A stretch of DNA of 64,000 nucleotides from the NCBI GenBank assembly GCA_013368315.1, contig JAACJM010000085.1, forward strand, positions 186,001 to 250,000, read 5' to 3'. A program made the translations under genes and the position numbers. The stretch is from Tetrapyrgos nigripes. Its lineage: Eukaryota > Basidiomycota > Agaricomycetes > Agaricales > Campanellaceae. The notes under the pieces were generated by a model that worked only from the letters and a program-made list of their open reading frames with translations, made no database searches and had not been told where the DNA came from. Shown here piece after piece: positions 46,116 through 57,106 of the stretch (position 1 is the first letter of the stretch; every line of letters starts with the position of its first letter).

Positions 46116-47752
46116 ATGCCTCCTCCTGCCACTGGCACTGGCGGTTATCTGCCAGTACCGTCCAGCGAGTCTGACCTAAACCTTCCTGAAAAGCACAAGT
46201 CGTCTTCTTTTTCCAACAAGAAAATAGCTGCTTTCATCCTTGCCTTGTTCGCTGTCGCGCTCGTCTCTTACAAAGCAGGGCAGTGGTCTGTTACACAACC
46301 AGTCACTGTCGAACCAGAAAAGTCTGTCGAACCAGAAAAGCCAGCTTCTACTCCACAACCACCACCTCTGAACAACACCGACATCACCGACATCGACATC
46401 GTCGACATGCCCAACAACAAATACAGCGTTGGATACTTTGTCAACTGGGGCATCTATGGCAGGAAATTTCCTCCCTCCAAGATCCCCGTAAATGACCTCA
46501 CGTATGTCTGAATCTCTGTACAGTGCCCAAAAGCAATGATCTAACCGTCTTCTAAAAAAGTCACATACTGTATGCTTTCGCCAACATCAACCCTTCTACC
46601 GGTCAGGTCTCCCTATCCGACCTTTGGGCAGACCAAGATATCCACTACCCTGGTGATTCCTGGAATGATCCCGCCGGGACAAATCTCTACGGGAACTTTA
46701 AAGCGATATATAATCTCAAGAAAGCAAATCGTCATCTTAAGTTACTGTTGTCGATTGGAGGATGGACTTATTCGCCCAGCTTCCACCCGGTAGTGGTTAA
46801 CCCTGCGTTAAGGAGGGAGTTTGTCCAATCGAGCGTCAAGTTGTTGGAGGATTATGGATTGGATGGGTTGGATGTGGATTATGAGTATCCTCAGAATGAT
46901 GATCAGGCGAGGGGTTATGTCGATCTGCTGAGAGAGATGAGAGAGGCGTTGGATCAGCATGCGAGGACCAAGGGAGCCAATTATCGGTTCTTGTTGACTG
47001 TAAGTCTCTCGTCTCTCGTCTCATACCCATCACTAAAGCGTCTACACATTTATCCTTAGATCGCAGCTCCATGCGGTCCCGACAACTACAAAAAATTACA
47101 CCTCCAAGCTATGGACCAATACCTCGACTTTTGGAACCTCATGGCATACGATTTCGCCGGGTCCTGGGACCAAGTCGCTGGACACCAATCCAACCTCTTT
47201 GGTGGCCCCATCTCCGTCTCCACGGCCGTAAACCACTACATCTCCCATCGCATTCATCCTAATAAACTCATCCTCGGTATCCCTCTGTATGGACGCTCCT
47301 TCCTCCAAACCGAGGGTCCAGGAAAACCCTTTAACGGAATTGGCCAAGGGTCATGGGAGAAGGGGGTTTATGATTATCGGGCTTTACCTTTACCTAATTC
47401 GTATGTGATGAGGGATGAAGAGATGAAAGCGAGCTGGGGGTATGACTACGCCCAGAAGGAGATGGTGAGTTTCGATGATGAGGTCGTGGGGAGGTGGAAG
47501 GGGGAGTGGATTAGGAAGATGGGGTTGGGAGGAAGTATGTTTTGGGAATTGTCCGGGGATAAGGGCGAGGGAAAGCAGGGCGAGAGGGACGGTATGGAGG
47601 GCGGTCATGGGAAGGAGCCCCAGCCGGGGAGGAGTCTGGTCCAAGTGGTGAAGGAGGCGATGGGTGGGTTGGACATGGATGACAGGAATTGGAATTGGTT
47701 GACGTATGAGGGGAGTAAGTTTGATAATTTAAGGAAGGGGATGCCGGAGTAG
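46116..47752 (+). CDS. Membrane-anchored GH18 chitinase-like protein
   Basis: Three exons: 46116-46501, 46561-46999, 47060-47752; 505 aa. A short cytosolic N-terminus (MPPPATGTGGYLPVPSSES) precedes one helix (IAAFILALFAVALVSYKAG), then a Pro/Glu repeat linker (VEPEKSVEPEKP). The GH18 barrel starts KYSVGYFVNWGIYGR. It holds LKLLLSIGGWTYSPSF, the catalytic DGLDVDYEYP (DxxDxDxE intact), MDQYLDFWNLMAYDFAGSWD and KLILGIPLYGRSF. The family hydrolyses beta-1,4-GlcNAc in chitin. The type II anchor suggests action at the cell surface or in the secretory path during wall remodelling. Its first intron is the partner of the GH76 intron. It begins 107 bp after the GH76 stop on the same strand. Confidence 0.92.
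46502..46560 (+). repeat. Copy 2 of an intron sequence shared between two genes
   Basis: First intron of the GH18 gene. It begins gtatgtctgaatctctgtac and matches intron 45155-45209 of the GH76 gene over its whole length. It is in phase 2, while the GH76 copy is in phase 1, so the two are not positional homologues. Confidence 0.9.
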
Positions 47753-49177
47753 ACGATTAGTAGAATAGAACATGGAATGGAATGGAATTGGGACATTTAC
47801 GTTGGATTTTACTTGTACGCTATACGTTATAATACTGCCCCTATACTTACTATGTATCTTTCAATGCATACCGTCAGCCTGCCGTCGTGTTCTGGTCTGA
47901 ATAGTTTCAGGGACTTCTTCAACGTCAAGCAGGTACTAGATTTACGACGGGCATAGCTATCACTAATACTGACCGCAAGGATACCGGTGCTTGTGTCACC
48001 GTACGGTCAACAGAAATCCCAAATCCCAGAAAAACTGTCTGTTTCAACAATCTCTAGCTATGTAATAGAAATGGAATATCGCTCGTACGTATACGTAGTG
48101 GAATCATAGTAGGTCTCTAACAATACAAACATCACAATGATAGGTACAAAAGACGAAAGAAAAAAACAAACACAGAAGCGACGGCGTGATGTGAGGGAGG
48201 AAACGGGGAGGAGGGGATTCGGAATGGGTGAAGGGGAAAATAAGTTAGGGGGATCGGAGTCGAGGACGGAGGAACGAGGAACGGGTCCGACTCAACGAGG
48301 CGGATAACAGGTAGCTACTAGCGGGTGGCGTGTGGCGGGTACAGAGGGAAAGGCCGCTGGAAGTAAAGTGTCAAAGTGTACAACTGCCGTAGTGCCTGTG
48401 TGAGATAGGTAAGGAAGTAGGTAACGGCGTTAGGCAGGTAAGACAGGTGGTAGGCAGGTAGGTGAGCGGATAGGCAGCCTGAGATAAGAGGTCAAACAGG
48501 TGGTGAGCGGACCTGACTGAGGCAGGCAGGTAGGTAGAACGCGTGTGTCAAGAAAAAAAGGAAGAAAAAAAGTGTACCAAGAAAATTCCACAAGTCCAAG
48601 AACATCAAAAATCGTTTGTTAGTTGTTTGCAGGTGAGGTAAGGTATGGTATGGTGTGTAATGGTATGATAGCTTAGGTGAGAGGGCGGTGATAGTAGGTT
48701 TTTGGTGAAGAAAAAGACAGGACTCGTATCCTGACGACGACAGGACGAGACAAAAGCGAGACAAAAACCTAAAAGCATGCAATGATAACAAACAACATCG
48801 TGATGGAAAAGAGTAAGTAGTGTAACAGCAGAAACACAAATTGGGAAGCAAAAGTGCGCTGCAGTTCAATAGCATTAGGACATGACAAATCATAAAAATC
48901 GTTTTAGACCTTTGGGTTGAATGCGGTCAAAAAAATGCAAAAAAATAAAGTTTGGTATGCAGATATTGTTTGAATGTGGGGTAATGGAAGAAACTCGGAA
49001 CAATAGGTTCGCAGGTGTCTCTAGAGTGTGGAGCAATGGTGAACCAATGACTCTGATGTTACACCGCCAACCACCGACACCGACACCGAGAGATCCCATG
49101 ATTCATCATGCGACAAAGGTTTCAAGTCAATAGGAAGAAGAGCGTCTACGCCTCGCCCATATGGACAATGAGCACGG
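47753..49177. other. Intergenic, purine-rich repeats
   Basis: About 1.4 kb between the convergent GH18 and KRE6 genes. The stretch 48,180-48,520 is G/A-rich, with repeated ggtaggcaggtag-type units near 48,420-48,540. A 133-codon minus-strand frame across 48,492-48,893 is a by-product of this bias (very Leu/Phe/Cys-rich). No gene is seen. Confidence 0.5.
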
Positions 49178-51982
49178 CTAGCATTCACCGAGGAACCTGT
49201 TCTTCGGGAAATTCTGTTCGTAACCTCCTTCAGAGCGATCTCCAGTCCATGTCGTCAGATTTGGATTCGTGTATGCTTCGATGTACCTGAGAGAAGGAAT
49301 TTTTTTCGAGTCAGTGCCAGATCCCATGTACCATGTAGAGTAGAAAAAATGAATGAACATACGTGTTAATGTAGTCTGAAGTTGGGAAATCTTTTGGATC
49401 ACATCCAATGTTGATGCTGTTCTGCTCTTGGTAGACCCGTATCCAATCGACCTTCATCTGTGTAGGGAACGTCAAGTGAGCCAGATCTACAGGCCCAAAG
49501 TTTCTTGACATTCCCAGGTTTGCAAGGAGGTACTGCGGAAAAGATTCATTGATCGAGTTGCTTAACAAGATGTTACGGCATCGCACGCACCATCGGTTCT
49601 TGAGGAACAGGTCTAGCATTTATTTCTACAGTATTGTCGGGACCGAGACCATCAGCGTTCAGCGACCATGCTATCTCGTTGCTGGAAATCCACAAGATGT
49701 ACTGCACATGATAGTGAGTATTGAATTCTCTCAAGTGTCGCAAAACCACGACGTACCCCGTCATTAAACCCTAAAAGATGGCAGCAGAGATCAGAAGCTG
49801 ATGGAGATGAACGAAATCGATGATTAATTACCTGGCTTGTACTGACAAGGGAAATTCAGCCTAGAACCAATGGCCAAGGGTGAAGTTATTACATACCTCG
49901 AAACCGTACACTTCATAACAACCTTGCGCCAATTCGTAACATTCTGGAACGGTGTTTGTGACCACTGAAGTTGCTTGTTGCAAGGCATTGCCCGTGAAAG
50001 TGTTCTGTACCGAGTTGGCTGGATCCCGAATAAACATGTTATCCGAGTCGTTATTCCAGATGTAAGCCCGATTAAAGGGCTGAAAGACCGAGTCAGTACA
50101 CCATCACGGACTTACAAGAAGCTACACACCGCCCACTGAGCCGATTGAGATACGCCGGGGATGAGGGTGTCTCCATCAATCTAAGGTGGTTTTCGGTTGT
50201 CAGCTATGAACGGATGTGCCTCGCGATTTTGAGCTTGCCTGGGCTTCGAACACGTCAATTTCGGGAGCTGAACGGCCAACGAAGGAGCCATCAGAGTGCA
50301 TTGGTCCTGGGTGACTTTCGCCTGGACATGTACATCGAGAAAGTCTCTGGCCCGGCAGATAACTGAGGGCTCCTCCTTTCCCAGCATCACCGTCGATCGT
50401 AGCTGCAGCCGGTAGATTGTTGACAGTTTGGTTTTTGACCGTTCCAACGTCACAACTATCTGTGATAGAAGTCAAGAACCTGAAGGAAGATTAGGAGCGG
50501 CGGAGATTACCGTAGGTGTAAGGCCAAGTTCCTTCTAAGGAAGCTCCATATCCAGCCCTTCCTAGGTTTCCCATTGACCAGATAGCTGTCAGGCGTTTGT
50601 GAGAGAGCAGTGATAAATATAGGTAATCTCGGTATGTATACCTGGCCATAGCTGCGAAAAGGATGTCAGTCAAGCCATATCGTTTCAGTGAGGCTACGCA
50701 CTCCAAGAACATTATTAGCTCCAGGGAGGACGACGCTCGTCTCTATCAATCCGCCTATTTTTATGTCAGGCATTGACTGTATGTGCGCAGTACCATCACT
50801 GACCTGTGAAGCAAAACTTATTCCTGCGACAGATTGTTAGAAAGGTGCTCACAGTCTCATGAACTAAAATTAGAGCTTACCAAGTCGTAACGAGTCCTAT
50901 TGTAAAAAAATAATAATACGTGTCATTCTTGCTCAAAAGACAACCTACTTGGACTGATACTTACCTCCTTGATAGTTCAAATCATGGGTCTCTTTTTGCG
51001 ATAAGGTGATGACGAGATTGCCTCCAGAAGTCGTTACCGCCGCGGGATCATACCATTCCAAGTTGTTCGTTTGCTGCCAACGCACATCAGAACCGCCTCA
51101 ATCAAGCTTATGGTAGGTGTTTACCCAATAATGGAGATCTGCCGCTTCCCAATACGGATCGTCTAGACAGCGGTCTCGTTCAGACACGTTCGGAAAAATG
51201 CCACTCGGACTGACCTCCAGGGTAAAAAGTTCGACCGTCGGTATTGAATTCGTCGGAGAAAATGAGCTGCATTGTCTGCGTTGGATCCTTCCACCCAGGT
51301 TTTGTGTACACTTCCTTCGGTGTGTCGAGATCTATGAGCTGCCAGTTACCAGGTATCTTGGGCACCTGCATGAGAGAAATGAGAAGCATGTGCATATAGC
51401 GCGGGTGACTGACAGTGAAGCCACTTACCTGCCCACTTTGATTGGTCCCACCAATGTTGAAGCCACCAAATCTGGACAACGGTCTTCGGTTGGCGAACGT
51501 TGCTACAGGGTAACCAATACTGTGCACAAAGCAGTCAGACGCGGAAAAGAGTGCGAGAAGAGTGAGACACACAATAAGGCCAATATCCCTAGACAGAGAG
51601 TGATAAGACATCCCAGATTGGTGAGGCCTCGTTTTGAGATGGCATGACCACTCCATTCTGTATTCCTTACATCTTGTTCTGGAGTGTGCAGTTCATCGTC
51701 TGGTTCCACAAGGTTGGGCGAAAGGTCGTGGCCCCATAGCCTCGGGTCTGCGTTCAGTGAGAACTAGAGAAATTAGTGAACAAGAGTGATGCGCCTGGAA
51801 TGGGACACGAAAGCACTTTTTCAGATATCGAGGGAAAGTCGCCGCGACTCCTTCGATTTACGCTGGCCGGATAGGGAGAGTCGGAATTGCTCTGAATGAT
51901 AATGAGTGGCTGAACGAAAGAGAGAGAAAAACAGAGGAAATACCGCAAAGCTATAGGTGGAATGTGAATGTAGGAGACTCAT
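49178..51982 (-). CDS. KRE6: Beta-glucan synthesis-associated protein KRE6/SKN1 (GH16-like, type II membrane)
   Basis: Many-exon minus gene ending at TAG 49178-49180. A cytosolic N-terminus includes [20 protein letters not shown], then an anchor helix ([20 protein letters not shown]). Luminal blocks are [70 protein letters not shown], and the GH16 site EIDVFEAQ (E-x-D-x-x-E). The end is [45 protein letters not shown]. These define KRE6/SKN1, Golgi/ER proteins required for beta-1,6-glucan. The ATG at 51982 is my best start: it splices in frame at gtaaat near 51,838 to the acceptor before PRLWG; the 5' exon is uncertain. It completes a cell-wall neighbourhood with GH76 and GH18. Confidence 0.88.
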
Positions 51983-53288
51983 TAGGCGGAAGGAAGGAAA
52001 AGAGGGTGAGAAGAATCAAAGTCCTGCATCCAGGAAGCTTTCGCAAGGCACGAGTAACGCGCCTTACTTTTTGGGAAGCAAGCCCACCATCCGATCGTAC
52101 GGCATTAATTTCCTCCCATTGAAATCAGTTCTATTTTCATCGCAGAGCAGATGCTGAGTGACATCATGCACTACCATGCACCTGCATTTCTGTGAGAACG
52201 GTTGTCTCTTCCAGATATATGACGCATTCTGCGGTCACAAATGAATGATGTCAGTTGTACCTGCTGTAGAAAGCATACTGAAGATGTCAGTAGTACCTGC
52301 TGTAGAAAGCATACTGAAGATACCAGCAATAATGAAGCAATTGCAAAAACTGGAGTGGTAATTCTCAAAAGGTGGGGATCATCCAGGATGGGCGGAAACA
52401 AATATAGGTTTTGTCATGTGTATGTTTTTGGGATTTTGATTGAGGGCTGGCTTTAGGCTAGCTCGGACATCAACGCAGCACAATTATAGACATCACAATT
52501 CCTTTTGGAATGTCAACGCAGCCACAATTATGTACAGTATTTCCCCGGTACACCAGTCACCGGTACACCGTACACTCTCTGATATCTTCGGTTCTGCGTG
52601 TTGGGAGTGGTCTCTAATGGTCTGAGATGATGAGTATATATCCTATTGCTACTATACTGGCGCAAAGAACCACAGAAAAGGATAGGTTGGTTTGGGGGTA
52701 TTTTGGTGAGTTTCTCGCATGGTCCCAAAGTTGGTTTAGATGCTTTACAAGCCAGCCCACCAATTTTCCGTCCTGATATGTACTTCAATCTCTTCGTCTT
52801 GGCAATGCGAGCATTTTGGTACCAGATTTGTCGGTATCGCTACGCTGTGTGGACCAAATAGTCCTCCTGGACTGGGAAATGTCACATTGATGTCACAAAT
52901 CAACCGGGGCTCTCGTCAACATCGTTCAAGAGCAAATTAGACAGTATCAGGCAATGTATTTCAGATACAAGGATATCCCTACATGGGATTTGTAGCCATA
53001 CTTGTACCATACTTCAGTGTTCTACGCCGGTGTGACAAAGTGTACTGGTGACTGTTTTATATTTTTCCCGAATCTGGACGTGTCCAATGAATCAGCCTCG
53101 TATTCACACAAATGGGCATGGATCTTGGTCAAAATGGAGTGCTTTCGATAGCTGACTTTCTAGTGGTACCATTTTTGCGGTTTGACACAGGATAATTTTC
53201 AACGCTGCGTCTGCGTGGCACTCCCGACTAGTGTTTGTACTTGTAAACCACTTCGTTGTGACTGATCCTAGTAGTTGTAAAGAGCATT
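51983..53288. other. Intergenic region with short repeats
   Basis: About 1.3 kb without a supportable gene. It includes the 36-bp tandem repeat at 52,247-52,318, a split repeat of 'caacgcagc-cacaattat' near 52,470 and 52,515, and ccggtacacc repeats near 52,540-52,565. Confidence 0.45.
52247..52318. repeat. 36-bp tandem repeat, two copies
   Basis: Units 52247-52282 and 52283-52318 differ at one base (cagttgta versus cagtagta). A third partial copy (gata-c) follows. It lies outside genes. Confidence 0.85.
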
Positions 53289-53530
53289 AGGGGGGGTCAG
53301 AGTTCACGATTCTGGCTTTGATCCAGACACCGGTTCGCAACTCGTGAACGGCCTGAATCGTCGCTTCAACTCTGACCGCACTTTTCCAGCAGCGATTCAC
53401 CCGTCGGTTCATCCAAGAAAATTACATAATTTCCGCTACGGAGAATCGTCGAGGTGAATCGACGTCGACGATTCTGCTCCGATTCTGAAAAGTGAATCGA
53501 AAGTAGAATCGTTGAACTCTGACCCCCCCT
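53289..53530. mobile_element. 242-bp MITE-like element
   Basis: Terminal inverted repeats begin AGGGGGGGTCAGAGTTCA and extend about 26 bp with one gap, ending at CGATTCT on both sides. The trinucleotide ATT occurs directly outside each end (53286-53288 and 53531-53533), consistent with a 3-bp target-site duplication. The interior is full of GAATCG/CGATTC words and has no coding capacity. Size, inverted ends and duplication fit a non-autonomous DNA transposon. The superfamily (for example PIF/Harbinger, which makes 3-bp duplications) is an inference. Confidence 0.75.
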
Positions 53531-54078
53531 ATTGAGTCCATACCCGCTGTACACGCTTCTAGGTGAGAATGAAAACAATTTTGAATGAAGCTAGTAGCCT
53601 GAACGCTCAAGAGCCAATGTGTTGCGTCGCGACCGGTCTCTGGGACAAAAGATCTGCATAAGTATTCTAGTCTCAGTTGTTGCCAGAAGTTGCCTAATTC
53701 GCGTTGAACGAGGTCACGTAGAGCGTGATATAGATGTACATAGTGGTCTTGCATATCCATGGTAGAGAATAGAGTCACTTTGTCTAGTAAGAGTTGAGCG
53801 ACAGTCTTGGCACGTTCAGAATATTTATTTTGCTTATTGGGGCAGAATTGTTGCAGAATTGTCTAGATGGTAATAAAGTTGGTACGGGTTCAATGGAGAC
53901 AGCTTTTGAAAGATAGCGACAGAAAACACGGGGGCAAATACTCGCAGCGCCACGAAGGGGTGAAGGAAAAGTTTGCTGCCCGTCAAAATTCAAACTCCTG
54001 TCGGCCATGGCGACATGATGTCATTGGATGGAACAGTCCCTCTCCTTCCCTTCGGTCGGAAACTTGTCGGGATGCAGT
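53531..54078. other. Intergenic, nothing recognised
   Basis: About 550 bp between the MITE and the AhpD-like gene. I see no gene or clear repeat. Confidence 0.4.
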
Positions 54079-55121
54079 CTACAACGCCTCCTTCGCCTGA
54101 GGAATTGGTTCCTTCCATTTGACCCCAGCCGCTTTACTTGCTTGAATCGCAATCTCTCTGATAGCCTGGGCCTGCTCCAGCGTAGCCCCAGTCCTCCTCG
54201 TGTTATCCAAATGCCAACCTATCTGTCTCGGCGTATCCATCGCGATGTTGGAAGTCACTATAACATAACACGTCTCCAATTCCGACAGTAAATCCGTACG
54301 GCCATACGTGATACCATACGCAAGCGTGTTGGAGAACCATCCTGACCCCCAGTCTAGTGAGCGAATCAATAAAAAGCCGAGCCAAACTCACCCATATCTG
54401 GGTAGGCCGCGTCCAAGACTTCTTGAACATGATCCGCACTCTTCCCGTAAAGCTTCTCGTAGAGTACTCTGCCATCTTTCGCGCACTGTTCAAGCGATCT
54501 TGTCGTATCTCTATAAATAAAAAACACCGGATGCCCTAATCTTCAGTACTTACCGTACCTACACCAGCGAAGATCTAGAGTGCCACTCACCGTAAGACCT
54601 CTTTATCCTTCAACTCTTCCGGCATAACTTCACTCAACGCAACCAAGCTGTTGATGACCTACCAACAAAGGCATCAATGATACCATATCAGGACAAGTAC
54701 TAGTAGCACAGCAGACATACCCTTGAGTACCCACAGAGCAACCCAGATTTGAACAACGCCTCCCTCACCTTTCTTGCTAGTAATAGCCTCTGTTCGTGCG
54801 CCTCTGAAGGACTAACAGTCGTCGCTCCAAGTTCTGCTTCTAGATCGTCCAATGCGCGTTTGAACACCACCGGAACAGCGGAAGGTTCATTGGCCGCATT
54901 GAAAGCGACGGCGGCGCCGATATACCATGGGTTTTGTTGCCAGCTCAATCCTGATGCAAGGATCGATTGAGATACACCTCCGCACGAGCGTACACTCCCT
55001 TACCTGTTGCCTCGGCTACGGCTGGTGTTGGGTAAAGCGATTTGAGATGTGTCAAGAAATCAGGAGTAGCGGGATGGTGCTTCGGGTTCGGGTTCGAGTT
55101 GGCTGGCGAGGAAGTCGGCAT
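54079..55121 (-). CDS. AhpD-like / carboxymuconolactone decarboxylase-like protein
   Basis: Minus gene from ATG 55121 (MPTSSPANSNPNPKHHPAT) to TAG 54079-54081. Exon 1 ends AVAEATG and is spliced to LSWQQNPWYIGAAVAFNAAN; the read-through frame stops soon after. Further blocks are EQRLLLARKVREALFKSGLL + CGYSR, VINSLVALSEVMPEEL, LYEKLYGKSADHVQEVLDAA and LAYGITYGRTDLLSELETCY, then IAMDTPRQIGWHLDNTRRTG. The helical layout and the segment KVREALFKSxxxxGxxxVINSL match fungal AhpD-like proteins (alkylhydroperoxidase/carboxymuconolactone decarboxylase fold). A CxxC pair is not evident, so peroxidase activity is doubtful. Function unknown. Confidence 0.68.
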
Positions 55122-55696
55122 TTTGGTTCGCTGAATGCTCTTGTAGGACGTCAGGGATTGCTGGGCTCGAGTGTACGTGTGAAGTTGTTGCGAGATGCGC
55201 ACGAGTGTCCTGGTCATGAGCAATGCGAAAAAAAAAACAAACTGGAAACTAATAAAAAAAGACCCGAGCGGATAAAGCACTGCGTTGGAGGGCTAGCGTC
55301 GAGCGAGTAACCCTAAGTTCTTTTTTTGGAAGCCGCTAACCCTGAACGACCGGTTCTGACCAAGGGTTACCGACTTGAAAGCTTGAACGGTGATATGATC
55401 CATGAAGTTGCAATTTGTCGTGTGAGACCGCGTCTAAAAAGGACATCCTCGACGGAGAATGATACAACAAGATATGTGATGTATTCGATAGCAATCAACA
55501 ATCCAAGAACGACGGTATAGTAAACCGTAATATAGATACAATAGGGGGTTGCTACAAAAACAAAGGCTAGGTAGTACACAATCCACTGGGGACTCCACAT
55601 AGCAAAGAAGCGTAAGTAAATGCGTTGAGGCGTGAACTAATGATAACAAAAAACCATTCCTGAATATCGTCAAATTTTCCTTGAATCATCTTCAAT
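55122..55696. other. Intergenic, nothing recognised
   Basis: About 575 bp between two minus-strand genes. It contains A-runs (55,228-55,260) and no supported gene. Confidence 0.4.
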
Positions 55697-57106
55697 CTAG
55701 TGTCCGCCAAACAAAGCTCTAGCACGTCCACGAAAACCAGTCCGTGACGACTTCTTCTTGATGGTCGGCGAGTTGACCATGGGTTGGTGTCCGTGTCCGT
55801 TCTCCTTGCCGAGGATACCAGGTTGCATGTGCATGTCATTGAACGAAGGATAAGCGGGTGGAGCAGATCCCATAGGCATGGCATTACCGCTGGGACGACG
55901 CTTGCTCGAGGAAGCTGCCATCGGTGCAAACGAGTCGTCAAAATCGTTGACTGGGACTCTGGGAACATCGTCGGCGGAATGTAACTGGAGGGGAGCAGGT
56001 CGGCGACGCATGCGCTTGTTCTGATGAGAAGACATGTCGACGGTAGCAGGTGCATTGGGAGTAGGGTGCAATAAATGCATTGCTACACCACCGTAGGCAT
56101 CAACGTTGGCAGGGACAACAACGTTGGAGAAACCAACATCGGAGAACGATCTAGTAGAGGTGGGAGATTGTGCTGAAGTGTTGGAGGAAAACATCGAGGC
56201 GAGAGAGCCTCGTCGTGGAGGAGGCTCCTGCCTGGCGGCTTTGTTACCGTCGAATTTGATCCAACGGTGACTCTGAGGAGAGCTCGGCTGTTCGGGAATA
56301 AGTGCTTTGTACTCCATAGCCTCGGCTTCATCCCAGTAAATGTTACCCTTCTCGTCACGATAGACAGCACCGACAGCAAGCTCTTCCGGTCTGACCTTCT
56401 TCTTTTTGGAGGCTGCAGCGCTACCGGCAGGGGCAGCTGCACGAGCCTGTTGCTCCATCACGCGTTTCGCATGGGTCTCGAGGGAGCCACCTCCGGTAAA
56501 CTGCATGAGCAAGAGCTCAGAAGCAAGAGATGGTGGAAGGGGTGGTGCGGTAGACTTCTTAGGTTTGGAGCTGGAAGACTTGGATTTAGAGGGCATGGTG
56601 GTGGAGGGGGATGGAGGAGAGTTGGAATCGGCAGCGTTTGATTTGGCACGAGAACGTTTGAGTACTCCGAGGGATCGGAAACGCTTTATGGTCTTGGTTT
56701 GGGTAGTGGATGGAGGGGGGGTTTGGGGGATAGGTGGAACAGGTATATGAACAACCGTGTTGGCGTTTACCTGACGAAGGAAGGGAGAAGGTGTTGTCGG
56801 AGTGTAGGGTAGATTAATAAACACCGACGTGTACCCGTAGGAGGTTAGGTCCGGGTTGAACTCCTTCGGAGTCTTGGGGCTGGCAGAAGGATTAGAGCAG
56901 GCTCTAGATGAGCGAACGATGCTTGGTCTGCGACGAGACGCGGATCTAGATAGAGAAGGGCGACGGGGGGAATAGGTTGGGGAAGGTCGCGGTGAGAGAG
57001 GTGCAGGAGAACCCGGTTGTACAGCAACGGCCCAGTTGATGATAAAAGAACTGCGACGACTGATAGCAGGCAATGCAGATACAGATTCGTTAGCCATTTG
57101 GTTCAT
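55697..57106 (-). CDS. Ser/Pro-rich protein, unknown function
   Basis: Single coding exon, 469 aa from ATG 57106 (MNQMANESVSALPAISRRSS) to the end RGRARALFGGH-stop. An intron in the 5' UTR is likely: gtatgt at about 57,168 to an acceptor just before CTCTTATA-ATG. The first half is Ser/Pro/Arg-rich and probably disordered. One compact conserved-looking block stands out: RPEELAVGAVYRDEKGNIYW, then DEAEAMEYKALIPEQ. A coiled segment precedes it (LETHAKRVMEQQARAAA). Basic clusters (KKKKVRPEEL, KKKSSRTGFRGRARAL) could be nuclear signals. I do not recognise the family; similar proteins are expected in other agaricomycetes because of the ordered block. Confidence 0.65.
   Translation of the reverse strand: MNQMANESVSALPAISRRSSFIINWAVAVQPGSPAPLSPRPSPTYSPRRPSLSRSASRRRPSIVRSSRACSNPSASPKTPKEFNPDLTSYGYTSVFINLPYTPTTPSPFLRQVNANTVVHIPVPPIPQTPPPSTTQTKTIKRFRSLGVLKRSRAKSNAADSNSPPSPSTTMPSKSKSSSSKPKKSTAPPLPPSLASELLLMQFTGGGSLETHAKRVMEQQARAAAPAGSAAASKKKKVRPEELAVGAVYRDEKGNIYWDEAEAMEYKALIPEQPSSPQSHRWIKFDGNKAARQEPPPRRGSLASMFSSNTSAQSPTSTRSFSDVGFSNVVVPANVDAYGGVAMHLLHPTPNAPATVDMSSHQNKRMRRRPAPLQLHSADDVPRVPVNDFDDSFAPMAASSSKRRPSGNAMPMGSAPPAYPSFNDMHMQPGILGKENGHGHQPMVNSPTIKKKSSRTGFRGRARALFGGH

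Noticed and set aside
48492..48893. 133-codon minus-strand open frame
   Set aside because: Lies in purine-biased repeat DNA, composition is extreme (Leu, Phe, Cys, Ser), no splice-linked exons and no family motif.
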